Of a stretch of DNA of 64,000 bases, positions 48,390 to 59,377 are shown one piece after another. The notes under the pieces were generated by a model, which was given only the letters and a program-made list of their open reading frames with translations, did no database searches and was not told the DNA's origin. Both the position numbers and the translations under genes were made by a program. The DNA is from Streptomyces sp. CB01201 (lineage in GTDB: Bacteria > Actinomycetota > Actinomycetes > Streptomycetales > Streptomycetaceae), in the NCBI RefSeq assembly GCF_002803085.1, contig NZ_NNBJ01000002.1:1-64000 (forward strand), in the 5' to 3' direction. The stretch's first letter is position 1; each line of letters opens with the position of its first letter.

Positions 48390-50681
48390 CTACTGGACCG
48401 GCTCGGGCTCCGGCTCGCTCTCCGCCTCGGCGGCGCCCGCCGGGTCGGCCGGGGTCTTCACCGAGTCGAGGAGCAGCTGTGCCACGTCCACGACCTGGAG
48501 CGTCTCCTTGGCCTTGCCATCGTTTTTCTTGCCGTTGACCGAGTCGGTCAGCATGACCAGGCAGAACGGGCAGGCGGTGGAGACGATGTCCGGGTTGAGG
48601 GACAGGGCCTCGTCGACGCGCTCGTTGTTGATGCGCTTGCCGATCCGCTCCTCCATCCACATGCGCGCACCACCGGCGCCGCAGCAGAAGCCGCGCTCCT
48701 TGTGGCGGTGCATCTCCTGCTGGCGCAGGCCCGGGACGGCCGACATGATCTCGCGCGGGGGCGTGTAGACCTTGTTGTGGCGGCCCAGGTAGCAGGGGTC
48801 GTGGTAGGTGATCAGACCGTCCACCGGGGTGACCGGGACCAGCTTGCCCTCGTCGATGAGGTGCTGGAGCAGCTGCGTGTGGTGGATGACCTCGAACTCG
48901 CCGCCCAGCTGCGGGTACTCGTTCGCGATCGTGTTGAAGCAGTGCGGGCAGGTCGCGACGATCTTCTTCGCGGACTTCGGCTTCTTCGTCGACTCGTCTT
49001 CTTCGTCCTCGCCGTACGCCATGTTCAGCATGGCCACGTTCTCCTGGCCGAGCTGCTGGAACAGCGGCTCGTTGCCGAGGCGGCGGGCCGAGTCACCGGT
49101 GCACTTCTCGTCGCCGCCCATGATCGCGAACTTGACGCCCGCCATGTGCAGCAGCTCCGCGAAGGCCTTGGTGGTCTTCTTCGCCCGGTCTTCGAGGGCG
49201 CCCGCGCAGCCGACCCAGTACAGGTAGTCGACCTCGGTGAGGTCCTCGATGTCCTTGCCGACGATCGGGACCTCGAAGTCGACCTCCTTGGTCCATTCGA
49301 CGCGCTGCTTCTTGGCCAGCCCCCAGGGGTTGCCCTTCTTCTCCAGGTTCTTGAGCATCGTGCCCGCCTCGGACGGGAACGCGGACTCGATCATCACCTG
49401 GTAGCGGCGCATGTCGACGATGTGGTCGATGTGCTCGATGTCGACCGGGCACTGCTCGACACAGGCGCCGCAGGTGGTGCAGGACCACAGGACGTCCGGG
49501 TCGATGACGCCGTTCTCTTCGAGGGTGCCGATCAGCGGGCGCTCGGCCTCGGCGAGGGCGGCCGCCGGGACGTTCGCCAGCTGCTCCTCGGTCGCCTTCT
49601 CGTTGCCTGACCCCGCGCCGCCAGGCGCTGATGGATCCTGCTTGCCGCCGCCGGCCAGCAGGTATGGGGCCTTGGCGTGCGCGTGGTCGCGCAGGGACAT
49701 GATCAGGAGCTTGGGCGAGAGCGGCTTGCCCGTGTTCCAGGCGGGGCACTGCGACTGGCAGCGGCCGCACTCGGTGCAGGTGGAGAAGTCGAGGATGCCC
49801 TTCCAGGAGAAGTGCTCGATCTGCGAGACGCCGTAGACGTCGTCCTCGCCCGGGTCCTCGAAGTCGACCAGTTCGCCGTTCGAGGCCATCGGCTGGAGCG
49901 CGCCGAGCGCGACGCCGCCCTCGGACTCGCGCTTGAAGAAGATGTTGGGGAAGGCCAGGAAGCGGTGCCAGGCCACGCCCATGTCGGTCTTGAGGGCGAC
50001 GGTGATCATCCAGATGAACGACGTCGCGATCTTCAGGCCCGCGAAGAAGTACGTGAGGTTCTGGAGCGTGGACAGGTCCATGCCGCGGAACCAGGCGACC
50101 ACCGGGTACGAGACGAAGAACGAGGCCTCGTAGCTGTCGACGTGGTGCTGGGCGCCTTCGAGCGCGTGCAGCGTGAAGATGCAGACGCCGACGATGAGGA
50201 TGACGGCCTCGACGAAGTACGCCTGGCCGGTGTTCGAGCCCGCGAAGCGGGACTTGCGGCCCGGGCGGCCCGGCCGGTTCAGCTGCCGGATGACGATGAG
50301 CGTCAGGATGCCGAGCGTCGTCATCGTCCCGAGGAACTCGACGAACATGTTGTACGGCGGCCAGTCGCCGATGATCGGCAGGATCCAGTCGGCCTTGAAG
50401 AGCTGGCCGATGGCGTTGACGATCGTCAGGAGCAGCGAGAAGAAGCCCACGGCCACGAACCAGTGCGCGAAGCCGACGATGCCCCACTTGTTCATGCGCG
50501 TATGGCCGAGGAATTCCTTGACCACGGTGATCGTGCGCTGCGTGGGATCGTTCGTGCGGGTGCCGGCCGGGACGTTCTGGCCGAGCCGCACGAAGCGGTA
50601 GATCTGCACGATGGCACGGCCGAACAGCGCTACGCCGACCGCGATTAGGACCAGCGACACGATGATCGCGGCGAGTTGCAT
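48390..50681 (-). CDS. Membrane Fe-S oxidoreductase (heterodisulfide-reductase-like)
   Basis: 763 residues. The N-terminal half has about six membrane helices of nitrate-reductase-gamma type (LAAIIVSLVLIAVGVALF, FAHWFVAVGFFSLLLTIV). Two 4Fe-4S clusters follow: CTECGRCQSQCP and CTTCGACVEQCPVD. Two CCG domains complete it: YWVGCAGALEDR with CPHCFNTIANEYP, and DPCYLGR with FCCGAGGARMWMEE and CPFCLVML. It passes electrons between quinone and an unknown cytosolic partner. An acidic Glu/Pro tail ends it. GAGGAG eight bases upstream fixes ATG 50681. Confidence 0.92.
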   Translation of the reverse strand: MQLAAIIVSLVLIAVGVALFGRAIVQIYRFVRLGQNVPAGTRTNDPTQRTITVVKEFLGHTRMNKWGIVGFAHWFVAVGFFSLLLTIVNAIGQLFKADWILPIIGDWPPYNMFVEFLGTMTTLGILTLIVIRQLNRPGRPGRKSRFAGSNTGQAYFVEAVILIVGVCIFTLHALEGAQHHVDSYEASFFVSYPVVAWFRGMDLSTLQNLTYFFAGLKIATSFIWMITVALKTDMGVAWHRFLAFPNIFFKRESEGGVALGALQPMASNGELVDFEDPGEDDVYGVSQIEHFSWKGILDFSTCTECGRCQSQCPAWNTGKPLSPKLLIMSLRDHAHAKAPYLLAGGGKQDPSAPGGAGSGNEKATEEQLANVPAAALAEAERPLIGTLEENGVIDPDVLWSCTTCGACVEQCPVDIEHIDHIVDMRRYQVMIESAFPSEAGTMLKNLEKKGNPWGLAKKQRVEWTKEVDFEVPIVGKDIEDLTEVDYLYWVGCAGALEDRAKKTTKAFAELLHMAGVKFAIMGGDEKCTGDSARRLGNEPLFQQLGQENVAMLNMAYGEDEEDESTKKPKSAKKIVATCPHCFNTIANEYPQLGGEFEVIHHTQLLQHLIDEGKLVPVTPVDGLITYHDPCYLGRHNKVYTPPREIMSAVPGLRQQEMHRHKERGFCCGAGGARMWMEERIGKRINNERVDEALSLNPDIVSTACPFCLVMLTDSVNGKKNDGKAKETLQVVDVAQLLLDSVKTPADPAGAAEAESEPEPEPVQ

Positions 50682-50919
50682 GAGGGGGCTCCTCGGGCCT
50701 GCGAGGTGGGTTACGGGGGACGGGCTCGAACGGATTACTAAGCAGTAACTTATCCAGTCCACCTGAGCGTACCCACTTCTATGGCCGCACTGTAGCCGCG
50801 CAGGCGGTGATCTGTGTCGCTCAGCGTGCCCTTGGTCGGCGCCGGATATCCATCGTGTTATTCACCACATATGGGGACATAACAAACTAACTTGTTGTCG
50901 GCCACGACGATCGAACCGA

Positions 50920-51789
50920 ATGGGCGTCCCCATGCCAGCTCCCGCCACGTACCTCGTCACCGGTGGTGCCGGATTCATCGGCTCGCACCTCGCCGATGCG
51001 CTGCTCGGACAGGGCCACACCGTGCTCGTGCTCGACGACCTGTCCACCGGCGCCCGCGCCAACCTCGCCGCCGCCTGGTCCGATCCGCGGCTGCGCTTCG
51101 TGCGCGGCTCGGTCCTCGACGAGCGGCTGGCCGACGAACTCGTGGCCCGCTGCGACACGGTGGTCCATCTCGCGCCCGGCACCGGAGCCATCGGCGCGGC
51201 CGCCCTGCGCCACGGCGCCCGGCTCCTGACCGCGGCGGCGGACGGCCGCGGCGAGGCGGCCTCGGGCGCCACCGTCGTACGCCACGGCGACACCGTCGGG
51301 CCGCGCCAGTCGCCCGTGCACGCCACCCAGCTGACCCGTCTGGTGCGCCGCGCGGTCGCGGGCGAACCGCTCGCCGTGCACGGCGACGGGACCCGCGCCT
51401 GCCGCTTCCTCGACGTCGCCGACGCGGTCGGGGCCCTGCTCGCCCTGCTCGCCCACCCGGGCGCGGCGGGCGCCGAGTTCGACGTCGTGGGGGACGAGGA
51501 GATCGCCGTCCTCGACCTCGCCGAACGCGCCGTGGCCCGCAGCGGCTCCGCCTCGCCGGTGCGGCACTTCCCGTACGTCGTCGACCGCGTCCCGCACGGC
51601 AGCTGCGCCAGGGCCGCGGACCGGCCGCTCGATGCGAGCCGGCTGCGCGAGCTGACCGGGTGGCGGCCCGCCCGCGGCCTCGACGACATCCTGGACGCGG
51701 CGATCGCCCGGGCCCGCGACGAGGCCCCCGTCGTCCTGCCCGGTCTGCGAGCGCCCGCCGCGTCGCCGGCCGGGCAGCACCTCGGCTGA
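50920..51789 (+). CDS. NAD-dependent epimerase-like protein lacking the catalytic segment
   Basis: 289 residues. The Rossmann start is normal (YLVTGGAGFIGSHLADALLG, VLDDLSTG), as is the C-terminal part (GDTVGPRQSP, VHGDGTRACRFLDVADAVGA). The middle between VVHLAPGTGAIG and VVRHGDTVGPRQ is about 60 residues too short and lacks the S-S and Y-x3-K active-site residues. It should bind NAD or a sugar nucleotide but not epimerise. ATG 50920 or 50932; no ribosome site, so possibly leaderless. Upstream of a degenerate MraY/WecA-like gene. Confidence 0.8.
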   Translation: MGVPMPAPATYLVTGGAGFIGSHLADALLGQGHTVLVLDDLSTGARANLAAAWSDPRLRFVRGSVLDERLADELVARCDTVVHLAPGTGAIGAAALRHGARLLTAAADGRGEAASGATVVRHGDTVGPRQSPVHATQLTRLVRRAVAGEPLAVHGDGTRACRFLDVADAVGALLALLAHPGAAGAEFDVVGDEEIAVLDLAERAVARSGSASPVRHFPYVVDRVPHGSCARAADRPLDASRLRELTGWRPARGLDDILDAAIARARDEAPVVLPGLRAPAASPAGQHLG

Positions 51790-51801
51790 GGGGCGGCCGA
51801 C

Positions 51802-52839
51802 ATGCTGCACGGGCTCGCGGCCGCGACGGCGGCCCTCGTACTGACCGCACTGCTCGCCGGCCTGGCCCGCACCCTGATGCTGCGGTTCGGCCGCGGGGGC
51901 GGCGCCGCCACCCCGCACCTCGGCGGCATCGCCGTCGCGCTCGCCACCCTCGGGGTCGCCTGCGCGGGGCCACTGCTCGGCGTCGCGGAACTCGGGCCGG
52001 GCGTCGCCCCGCTGCTCGCCGCGGCAGGCGCGGTCGCGCTGCTCGGGCTGCTCGGCGACCTTCGGCCGCTGGGCCTGCGGGTCCGCATCGTGGCGGAGGC
52101 GGGGGCGGCCACCGTCGTCGTCACGCTGGCCGGGCTCTCGCCGGGCGCCGGGGTGCTCGCGGTCCTGTGGATCGTGTTCGTCACCCACGCCTTCCAGCTC
52201 CTGGACCACTCCGACGGGGCGATGGGCGCGGTCGCCGCCGTCACCGCGCTCGGCCTCGCGGTGTGCGCCATCGCCGACGGGCACCCCGGACACGGGCTGC
52301 TCCTGAGCGTGCTGGCCGCCGCCCTCACCGGGTTCCTGCTGCACAACTGGCACCCGGCCCGCATCCATCTCGGCGACTGCGGCTCGCTGTTCACCGGGTT
52401 CCTGCTCGCCTCGTCCGCGGTCACCGTGCACACCGGGGCGCCCGGCGCGCGTACCGGCGCCGAACTCTTCGCGCTCACCCTCCTCGTGCTCACCGACACC
52501 CTGCTCGTCCTGGTCTCCCGCCACCGCGCGGGCCGCCCGCTGCTGCGCGGCGGCGGCGACCACATCGCCCACCGGCTGCGCAAACTCGGCCTCACCACGC
52601 AGGGTTCGGCCGTCGTGCTCGGGGTCGTCTCGCTGGCCGCCACGATCGTCGGGCTCCAGTTCCACGACGGGCGCATCGCCCCCGTGGTCGCGCTGCCGCT
52701 CGCCCTGCTCGTGCCGCTCGCGGTCGTACTGCTCCTGCGGGTCCCGGTGTACGGGCCCGCCTCGCGCCGCCGCACCCCGCACGCCCGCACCCCGCAGAGC
52801 GAGGGCGCCCCCGTCGACCTGGCCCCGGGCCGGGGCTGA
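51802..52839 (+). CDS. MraY/WecA-family-like membrane protein with altered motifs
   Basis: 345 residues, about ten membrane helices. Family signs: HLGGIAVALATLG near residue 35 (GGxAI loop), IHLGDCGSLFTGFLLA (F/L-G-D-x-G-S motif) and a C-terminal GGDHIAHRL (HxHH-like loop). The Asp-Asp motif is GDLRPLGLR (one Asp lost) and the N-x2-N-x2-D-G-x-D-G motif is FQLLDHSDGAMG (Asn residues lost). These residues bind Mg and the lipid phosphate in real phosphoglycosyl transferases, so activity is doubtful. Confidence 0.8.
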   Translation: MLHGLAAATAALVLTALLAGLARTLMLRFGRGGGAATPHLGGIAVALATLGVACAGPLLGVAELGPGVAPLLAAAGAVALLGLLGDLRPLGLRVRIVAEAGAATVVVTLAGLSPGAGVLAVLWIVFVTHAFQLLDHSDGAMGAVAAVTALGLAVCAIADGHPGHGLLLSVLAAALTGFLLHNWHPARIHLGDCGSLFTGFLLASSAVTVHTGAPGARTGAELFALTLLVLTDTLLVLVSRHRAGRPLLRGGGDHIAHRLRKLGLTTQGSAVVLGVVSLAATIVGLQFHDGRIAPVVALPLALLVPLAVVLLLRVPVYGPASRRRTPHARTPQSEGAPVDLAPGRG

Positions 52840-52959
52840 GCCCCCGCCCCGCCAGTCCGCCCCGCCGGCCGGCCCAGCAGCACCCCCGCCCGTCCGCCCC
52901 ACCAGCACCCCACCCGGCAAACAAGACGCAACCCGCCTCCAGCAGGGAGCCGTACGCCC

Positions 52960-53733
52960 GTGATGACCACCCTCCCGCGCCGGCTGCACCGCGCGCTGCA
53001 CAGCCTCGGCATCGACGTGGTCCGCCACCGCCCCGGCGGCCACGCACTCGTCCGGCTGCTCGCCCGGTACGAGATCGACCTGGTCCTCGACGTCGGCGCG
53101 CACCGCGGCGACTTCGCCGCCCGGCTGCGCGAGGCCGGTTACCGCGGCCGCATCGTCTCCTTCGAGCCGCTGCGCGGGCCCCGCGCCGAGCTGCGCCACC
53201 GCGCCGCCCTCGACGACACGTGGAGCGTGCTGCCGTACGCGCTCGGCGACCGCTCGGGCACCGCGACGCTCAACATCTCCGGCGACTCGGGCCCGGCGAG
53301 CTCGCTGCGCGCGATGCTGCCCCGGCACCGCGCGGCGGCCCCGCGCACCGCGTACACCGGCGACGTCATCGTGCAGACGCGGCGCCTGGACGAGCTGTGG
53401 GAGCAGGTCACCGCGCCCGGCGAGCGGGTCTTCGTCGCGCTCGACGTGCAGGGGTACGAGGCCCAAGTCCTGGACGGGGCAGGGCAGTTCGCGGACGAGA
53501 TCTGCGGGGTGCGGATCGGGGCGCCGCTGGTGCCGCTCTTCGAGGGCGCCGAGCTCTTCGACGAGCTGCTGGCGCGCACCCGCGAGGGGCTCGGTCTGAC
53601 GCTGATGTCGATGGAGCCCGGCTTCACCGATCCGCGCGACGGGCGGCTGCTCCACTGCGGCCTGGTGCTGCTGCGCGAGGACGGTCCGGCCCCCGGTGAG
53701 CAGGTGCCCGCGCAGGTCGCCGCAGTGGTGTGA
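52960..53733 (+). CDS. FkbM-family methyltransferase
   Basis: 257 residues. SAM-binding motif I DLVLDVGAHRGDFAARLRE (about 37-55), acidic end of beta 2 in IVSFEPLRGP, and the FkbM element VFVALDVQGYEAQVLDGAG. It would O-methylate a sugar or polyketide hydroxyl. GTG 52960 or ATG 52963 with AGGGAG upstream. It follows two degenerate envelope-type genes after a 120-base gap of low complexity. The substrate is unknown. Confidence 0.88.
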   Translation: MMTTLPRRLHRALHSLGIDVVRHRPGGHALVRLLARYEIDLVLDVGAHRGDFAARLREAGYRGRIVSFEPLRGPRAELRHRAALDDTWSVLPYALGDRSGTATLNISGDSGPASSLRAMLPRHRAAAPRTAYTGDVIVQTRRLDELWEQVTAPGERVFVALDVQGYEAQVLDGAGQFADEICGVRIGAPLVPLFEGAELFDELLARTREGLGLTLMSMEPGFTDPRDGRLLHCGLVLLREDGPAPGEQVPAQVAAVV

Positions 53734-53843
53734 GAGCGTCGGACGGGGCGGGATGAGGCATGCTTCTGCGCACCGCGGGTAGGCCCTGACATTGCTCCTG
53801 ACCTGCGCTTATGGCTTCTCTTGCAGATAAGAGCAGGATAAAA

Positions 53844-53916
53844 CTTGAGTCGGCTCCACTCAGCTCTGTTGACGCGACGGGAACCGTCATGCATCCTTGA
53901 GCCAGATCCACTCAAG
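53844..53916 (+). promoter_or_regulatory. dnaK operator: two HspR boxes (HAIR) flanking the promoter
   Basis: CTTGAG-N8-ACTCAG at 53844-53863 and CTTGAGC-N7-ACTCAAG at 53896-53916, matching the HAIR consensus CTTGAGT-N7-ACTCAAG. TTGACG at 53869-53874 is a possible -35 box between them. HspR with DnaK as corepressor would shut the operon at normal temperature. Confidence 0.85.
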
Positions 53917-53919
53917 TAG

Positions 53920-55790
<1,871 letters not shown>

Positions 55791-55791
<1 letters not shown>

Positions 55792-56429
55792 TGACGGAGG
55801 AGACCCCGGGCTTCGAGGAGAAGCCCGACGTCCCCTCCGGCGCTCAGGAAGACGCCGAGCCGAAGGCCGCCGACTCCTCCGAGGAGGAGAAGGCGGCCCC
55901 GGCCGGGGACGCAGCCAAGGACATCGCCCTTCAGGCTCAGCTGGACCAGGCCCAGACGGCGCTCAACGAGCGCACCGCGGACCTCCAGCGCCTCCAGGCC
56001 GAGTACCAGAACTACCGCCGCCGCGTGGAGCGGGACCGCGTCACGGTCAAGGAGATCGCCGTCGCCGGCCTCCTGACCGAGCTGCTGCCCACGCTCGACG
56101 ACATCGGCAGGGCCCGGGAACACGGCGAACTGACCGGCGGCTTCAAGTCGGTGGCCGAGTCCCTGGAGACGGTCGCCGCGAAGATGGGCCTCCAGCAGTT
56201 CGGCAAGGAGGGCGAGCCCTTCGACCCGACGGTCCACGAGGCCCTGATGCACAGCTACGCGCCGGACGTCACCGAGACGACCTGCGTGGCGATCCTGCAA
56301 CCGGGATACCGGATCGGCGAGCGTACGATCCGCCCCGCGCGGGTCGCGGTGGCCGAGCCCCAGCCGGGCGCGACCGCCAAGGAAGAGAAGTCGAGCGACG
56401 AGGAGAGCGGTGGCCCCGACGAGGGCTGA
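55791..56429 (+). CDS. grpE: Nucleotide-exchange factor GrpE
   Basis: 212 residues. A disordered acidic N terminus, a coiled coil (LQAQLDQAQTALNERTADLQ), signature YQNYRRRVERDR and the beta domain QQFGKEGEPFDPTVHEALMH. Drives ADP release from DnaK. Coupled to dnaK by TGATG overlap. Confidence 0.97.
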
Positions 56430-56474
56430 CGCAGCGGTCATGAGAGCCGTGATCGTCCGGAAGGAGGGACGTCG

Positions 56475-57671
56475 ATGAACACGAAGGACTTCGTCGAGAA
56501 GGACTACTACAAGGTTCTCGGCGTCCCCAAGGACGCCACGGACGCCGAGATCAAGAAGGCGTACCGCAAGCTGGCGCGCGAGAACCACCCCGACGCCAAC
56601 AAGGGCGACACCAAGGCGGAGGAGCGCTTCAAGGAGATCTCCGAGGCCAACGACATCCTCGGTGACCCCAAGAAGCGCAAGGAGTACGACGAGGCGCGCG
56701 CCCTGTTCGGCAACGGGGCCCTCTTCAATCAGGGGGGCCGGGCCGGTCCGGGTGCCGGCGGGGGCAGCTTCAACTTCGACCTGGGCGACCTGTTCGGCGG
56801 GCAGCAGCCCGGCGGCCAGGGCGCCGGCGGCTTCGGCGGCGGGCTCGGCGACGTGTTCGGCGGCCTGTTCAACCGGGGCGGCGCGGGCACCGGCCAGCGC
56901 ACCCAGCCGCGCCGCGGCCAGGACCTGGAGTCCGAGGTCACGCTCAGCTTCACCGAGGCGGTCGACGGGGCCACGGTCCCGATCCGGCTCTCCAGCCAGG
57001 CCCCCTGCAAGGCCTGTTCGGGCACCGGCGACAAGAACGGCACGCCCCGGGTGTGCCCGACCTGCGTCGGCACCGGCCAGGTCTCGCGCGGTTCGGGCGG
57101 CGGCTTCTCGCTGACCGACCCGTGCGTGGACTGCAAGGGCCGCGGCCTGATCGCCGAGAACCCCTGCGACGTCTGCAAGGGCAGCGGCCGGGCGCGCTCC
57201 TCGCGCACCATGCAGGTCCGCATCCCGGCCGGCGTCAGCAACAACCAGCGCATCCGCCTTCGCGGCAAGGGCGCGCCGGGCGAACGGGGCGGCCCCGCCG
57301 GCGACCTGTACGTCGTGGTGCACGTCGACGCGCACCCGGTGTTCGGCCGCAAGGACGACAACCTGACGGTCACGGTGCCGGTCACCTTCACGGAGGCGGC
57401 CCTCGGTGCCGAGGTCAAGGTGCCCACGCTCAGCGGTCCGCCGGTCACCCTGAAACTGCCCGCGGGCACTCCCAACGGCCGTACGATGCGGGCCCGCGGC
57501 AAGGGTGCTGTCCGCAAGGACGGCACCCGGGGCGACCTGCTCGTCACGGTCGAGGTGACCGTGCCGAAGGACCTGGACGACAAGGCCCGCGAGGCCTTGG
57601 AGACCTACCGCGAGGCGACCGCGGGCGAGGACCCGCGGGCAGAACTGTTCCAGGCCGCGAAGGGAGCATGA
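56475..57671 (+). CDS. dnaJ: Chaperone DnaJ, type I
   Basis: 398 residues. J domain with HPD in ENHPDANKG (about residues 38-40), a Gly/Phe-rich linker, four zinc repeats (CKACSGTG, CPTCVGTG, CVDCKGRG, CDVCKGSG) and a C-terminal substrate domain. Stimulates DnaK ATPase. GGAAGGAGG upstream of ATG 56475; stop one base before hspR. Confidence 0.97.
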   Translation: MNTKDFVEKDYYKVLGVPKDATDAEIKKAYRKLARENHPDANKGDTKAEERFKEISEANDILGDPKKRKEYDEARALFGNGALFNQGGRAGPGAGGGSFNFDLGDLFGGQQPGGQGAGGFGGGLGDVFGGLFNRGGAGTGQRTQPRRGQDLESEVTLSFTEAVDGATVPIRLSSQAPCKACSGTGDKNGTPRVCPTCVGTGQVSRGSGGGFSLTDPCVDCKGRGLIAENPCDVCKGSGRARSSRTMQVRIPAGVSNNQRIRLRGKGAPGERGGPAGDLYVVVHVDAHPVFGRKDDNLTVTVPVTFTEAALGAEVKVPTLSGPPVTLKLPAGTPNGRTMRARGKGAVRKDGTRGDLLVTVEVTVPKDLDDKAREALETYREATAGEDPRAELFQAAKGA

Positions 57672-57672
57672 C

Positions 57673-58140
57673 ATGGATCCCCGCCAGCGCCGGCAGCCCC
57701 CGTTCGGCGGCCGCGCGTACGAGTTGACCGACGAGACGCCGGTGTACGTCATCTCGGTGGCGGCCCAGCTCTCCGGTCTGCACCCGCAGACCCTGCGGCA
57801 GTACGACCGCCTCGGCCTGGTCTCGCCCGACCGCACGGCCGGGCGCGGCCGACGCTACTCGGCCCGTGACATCGAACTGCTGCGTACCGTCCAGGAGTTG
57901 TCGCAGACCGAGGGCATCAACCTGGCGGGCATCAAGCGCATCATCGAGCTGGAGAACCAGGTGGCGGCCCTCCAGGCCCGGGTCGCGGAGCTGTCCTCCG
58001 CGGTCGAGGGCGCGGCCGTCGCCATGCAGCAGCGCGAGGCCCAGGTGCACGCCTCCTACCGGCGGGACCTGGTCCCGTACCAGGACGTCCAGCAGGCCAG
58101 CGCGCTGGTCGTCTGGCGGCCCAAGAGGTCCTCGGAGTAG
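57673..58140 (+). CDS. hspR: Heat-shock repressor HspR
   Basis: 155 residues, MerR-type: YVISVAAQLSGLHPQTLRQY, DRLGLVSPDRTAGRGRRYSA, then a coiled coil (IIELENQVAALQARVAELSS). Binds HAIR boxes at dnaK and clpB with DnaK as corepressor, giving feedback. Last gene of the operon; a hairpin follows. Confidence 0.97.
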   Translation: MDPRQRRQPPFGGRAYELTDETPVYVISVAAQLSGLHPQTLRQYDRLGLVSPDRTAGRGRRYSARDIELLRTVQELSQTEGINLAGIKRIIELENQVAALQARVAELSSAVEGAAVAMQQREAQVHASYRRDLVPYQDVQQASALVVWRPKRSSE

Positions 58141-58173
58141 CCCTGCCGGGTCCCGCTCCTGACAGCGCGTCAC

Positions 58174-58206
58174 AGGCCCGTCGTCCCGTTCCGGGGCGGC
58201 GGGCCT
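58174..58206 (+). terminator. Terminator of the dnaK operon
   Basis: 15 bp stem with two G-T pairs (58174-58188 with 58192-58206), 3-base loop. Confidence 0.75.
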
Positions 58207-58287
58207 CGTGCGTGCCGAGCGGTCGCGAACCGGCGCCCCGATCGGGATAGGGTCATCGGTCTCGGTGGCAGGGAGGCGGGCAGGGGC

Positions 58288-59262
58288 ATGGCAGAGCAGG
58301 TGGCGCATCCGCACGGCGCGGACCGGCTGTGCCCGCCCGCGGAACGGGTGTACGCGGACGCGCTGCGGGCCGGACGGATCGGCCGCCAGGACGCGCGCGA
58401 GGCCACCTGCCTGATCGACCTCGGTCTGCTGCACCCCGACCCGGTCGCCCTCGACTGGCTGCTCCCGACCTCCCCGCAGGCCGTGATGGCCCGGCTGCTG
58501 CGCGGCATCCACGAGGACATCGCGGCGAGCCAGGCCCGCACCGGCGTGGTGGCAGCGGCGTTCGAGCGCTTCGCGGCCCTCGGCGCACCGGCGGCGGCCG
58601 ACAGCGAGGCCATCCGCGTCCTGGACGGCATCCCGCGCATCAACGCGGCCATCGACGACGCGATAGCCGGCTGCACCACCGAGTCGCTCACCATCCAGCC
58701 CCGCGGCATCCGGCCCGAGCACATCCTGTCGCAGGCCCTGCCGCGCGCCCTGGACATGCTGGACCGGGGGGTGCGCATCCGCACCCTCTACACGCACGTG
58801 GCCCGCCACGGCCCCGGACTCGCCGACTACCTGCGCCAGTTGGAGGGCCGGGCGGTCGAGGTGCGCACCCTGGACGAGGTCACCGACCGCCTGCTGCTCT
58901 TCGACCGCACGGTGGCAATCATCCCGGCCGCCGCGGACGACAGCAGTGCCCTGGAGCTGCGCCACCCGGCGCTCGTCGAATACCTCGCCACCGTCTTCGA
59001 GCGGCTGTGGCGGCTCGGGGTGCCGCTGAGCGACGCGGTGCCCGCGGCCACCGACCTCCAGGGCATCACGCATCGCGAGCGGGTCATCGCGGCGCTGCTC
59101 GCCGAGGGCCATCAGGACGCGGTGGTGGCCCAGCGGCTCGGCATCAGCGTGCGCACCTGCCGCCACCACATCAGCCGTCTCGCGGCGGCGCTCGGCAGCA
59201 GCAGCCGCACCCAACTCGGCGTCCGCATCGCCCAGTCGGGGCTCGACGCGCACCCGCGCTGA
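58288..59262 (+). CDS. LuxR-type regulator, paralogue 1
   Basis: 324 residues. The N-terminal 230 residues form a sensor-like region (CLIDLGLLHPDPVALDWLLP, IRTLYTHVARHGPGLADYLR, VRTLDEVTDRLLLFDRTVAI) and the end is a LuxR helix-turn-helix (ERVIAALLAEGHQDAVVAQR, LGISVRTCRHHISRLAAALG). Such orphan regulators are frequent in Streptomyces; ligands are unknown. Its DNA-binding part is almost identical at DNA level to paralogue 2 immediately downstream, whereas the sensor halves differ. Confidence 0.88.
   Translation: MAEQVAHPHGADRLCPPAERVYADALRAGRIGRQDAREATCLIDLGLLHPDPVALDWLLPTSPQAVMARLLRGIHEDIAASQARTGVVAAAFERFAALGAPAAADSEAIRVLDGIPRINAAIDDAIAGCTTESLTIQPRGIRPEHILSQALPRALDMLDRGVRIRTLYTHVARHGPGLADYLRQLEGRAVEVRTLDEVTDRLLLFDRTVAIIPAAADDSSALELRHPALVEYLATVFERLWRLGVPLSDAVPAATDLQGITHRERVIAALLAEGHQDAVVAQRLGISVRTCRHHISRLAAALGSSSRTQLGVRIAQSGLDAHPR
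59062..59197 (+). repeat. 136 bp near-identical segment, copy 1 (HTH of LuxR paralogue 1)
   Basis: Matches 60011-60146 at all but 3 positions; identity stops abruptly on both sides. Confidence 0.9.
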
Positions 59263-59377
59263 TCCGCTGGTACAGCCGTCATGCGGACATGTCGGCCTTT
59301 GTTCCGCCTCCAGTTGATGCAGTGCAGCAACATGATGGTGGTGGCCGAGCGGCTCGCGATGCATCGTGGTGGGCAGT

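Noticed and set aside
50862..53012. Long minus-strand frame opposite the epimerase and MraY-like genes
   Set aside because: Arg/Ser/Pro-rich shadow frame without any domain.
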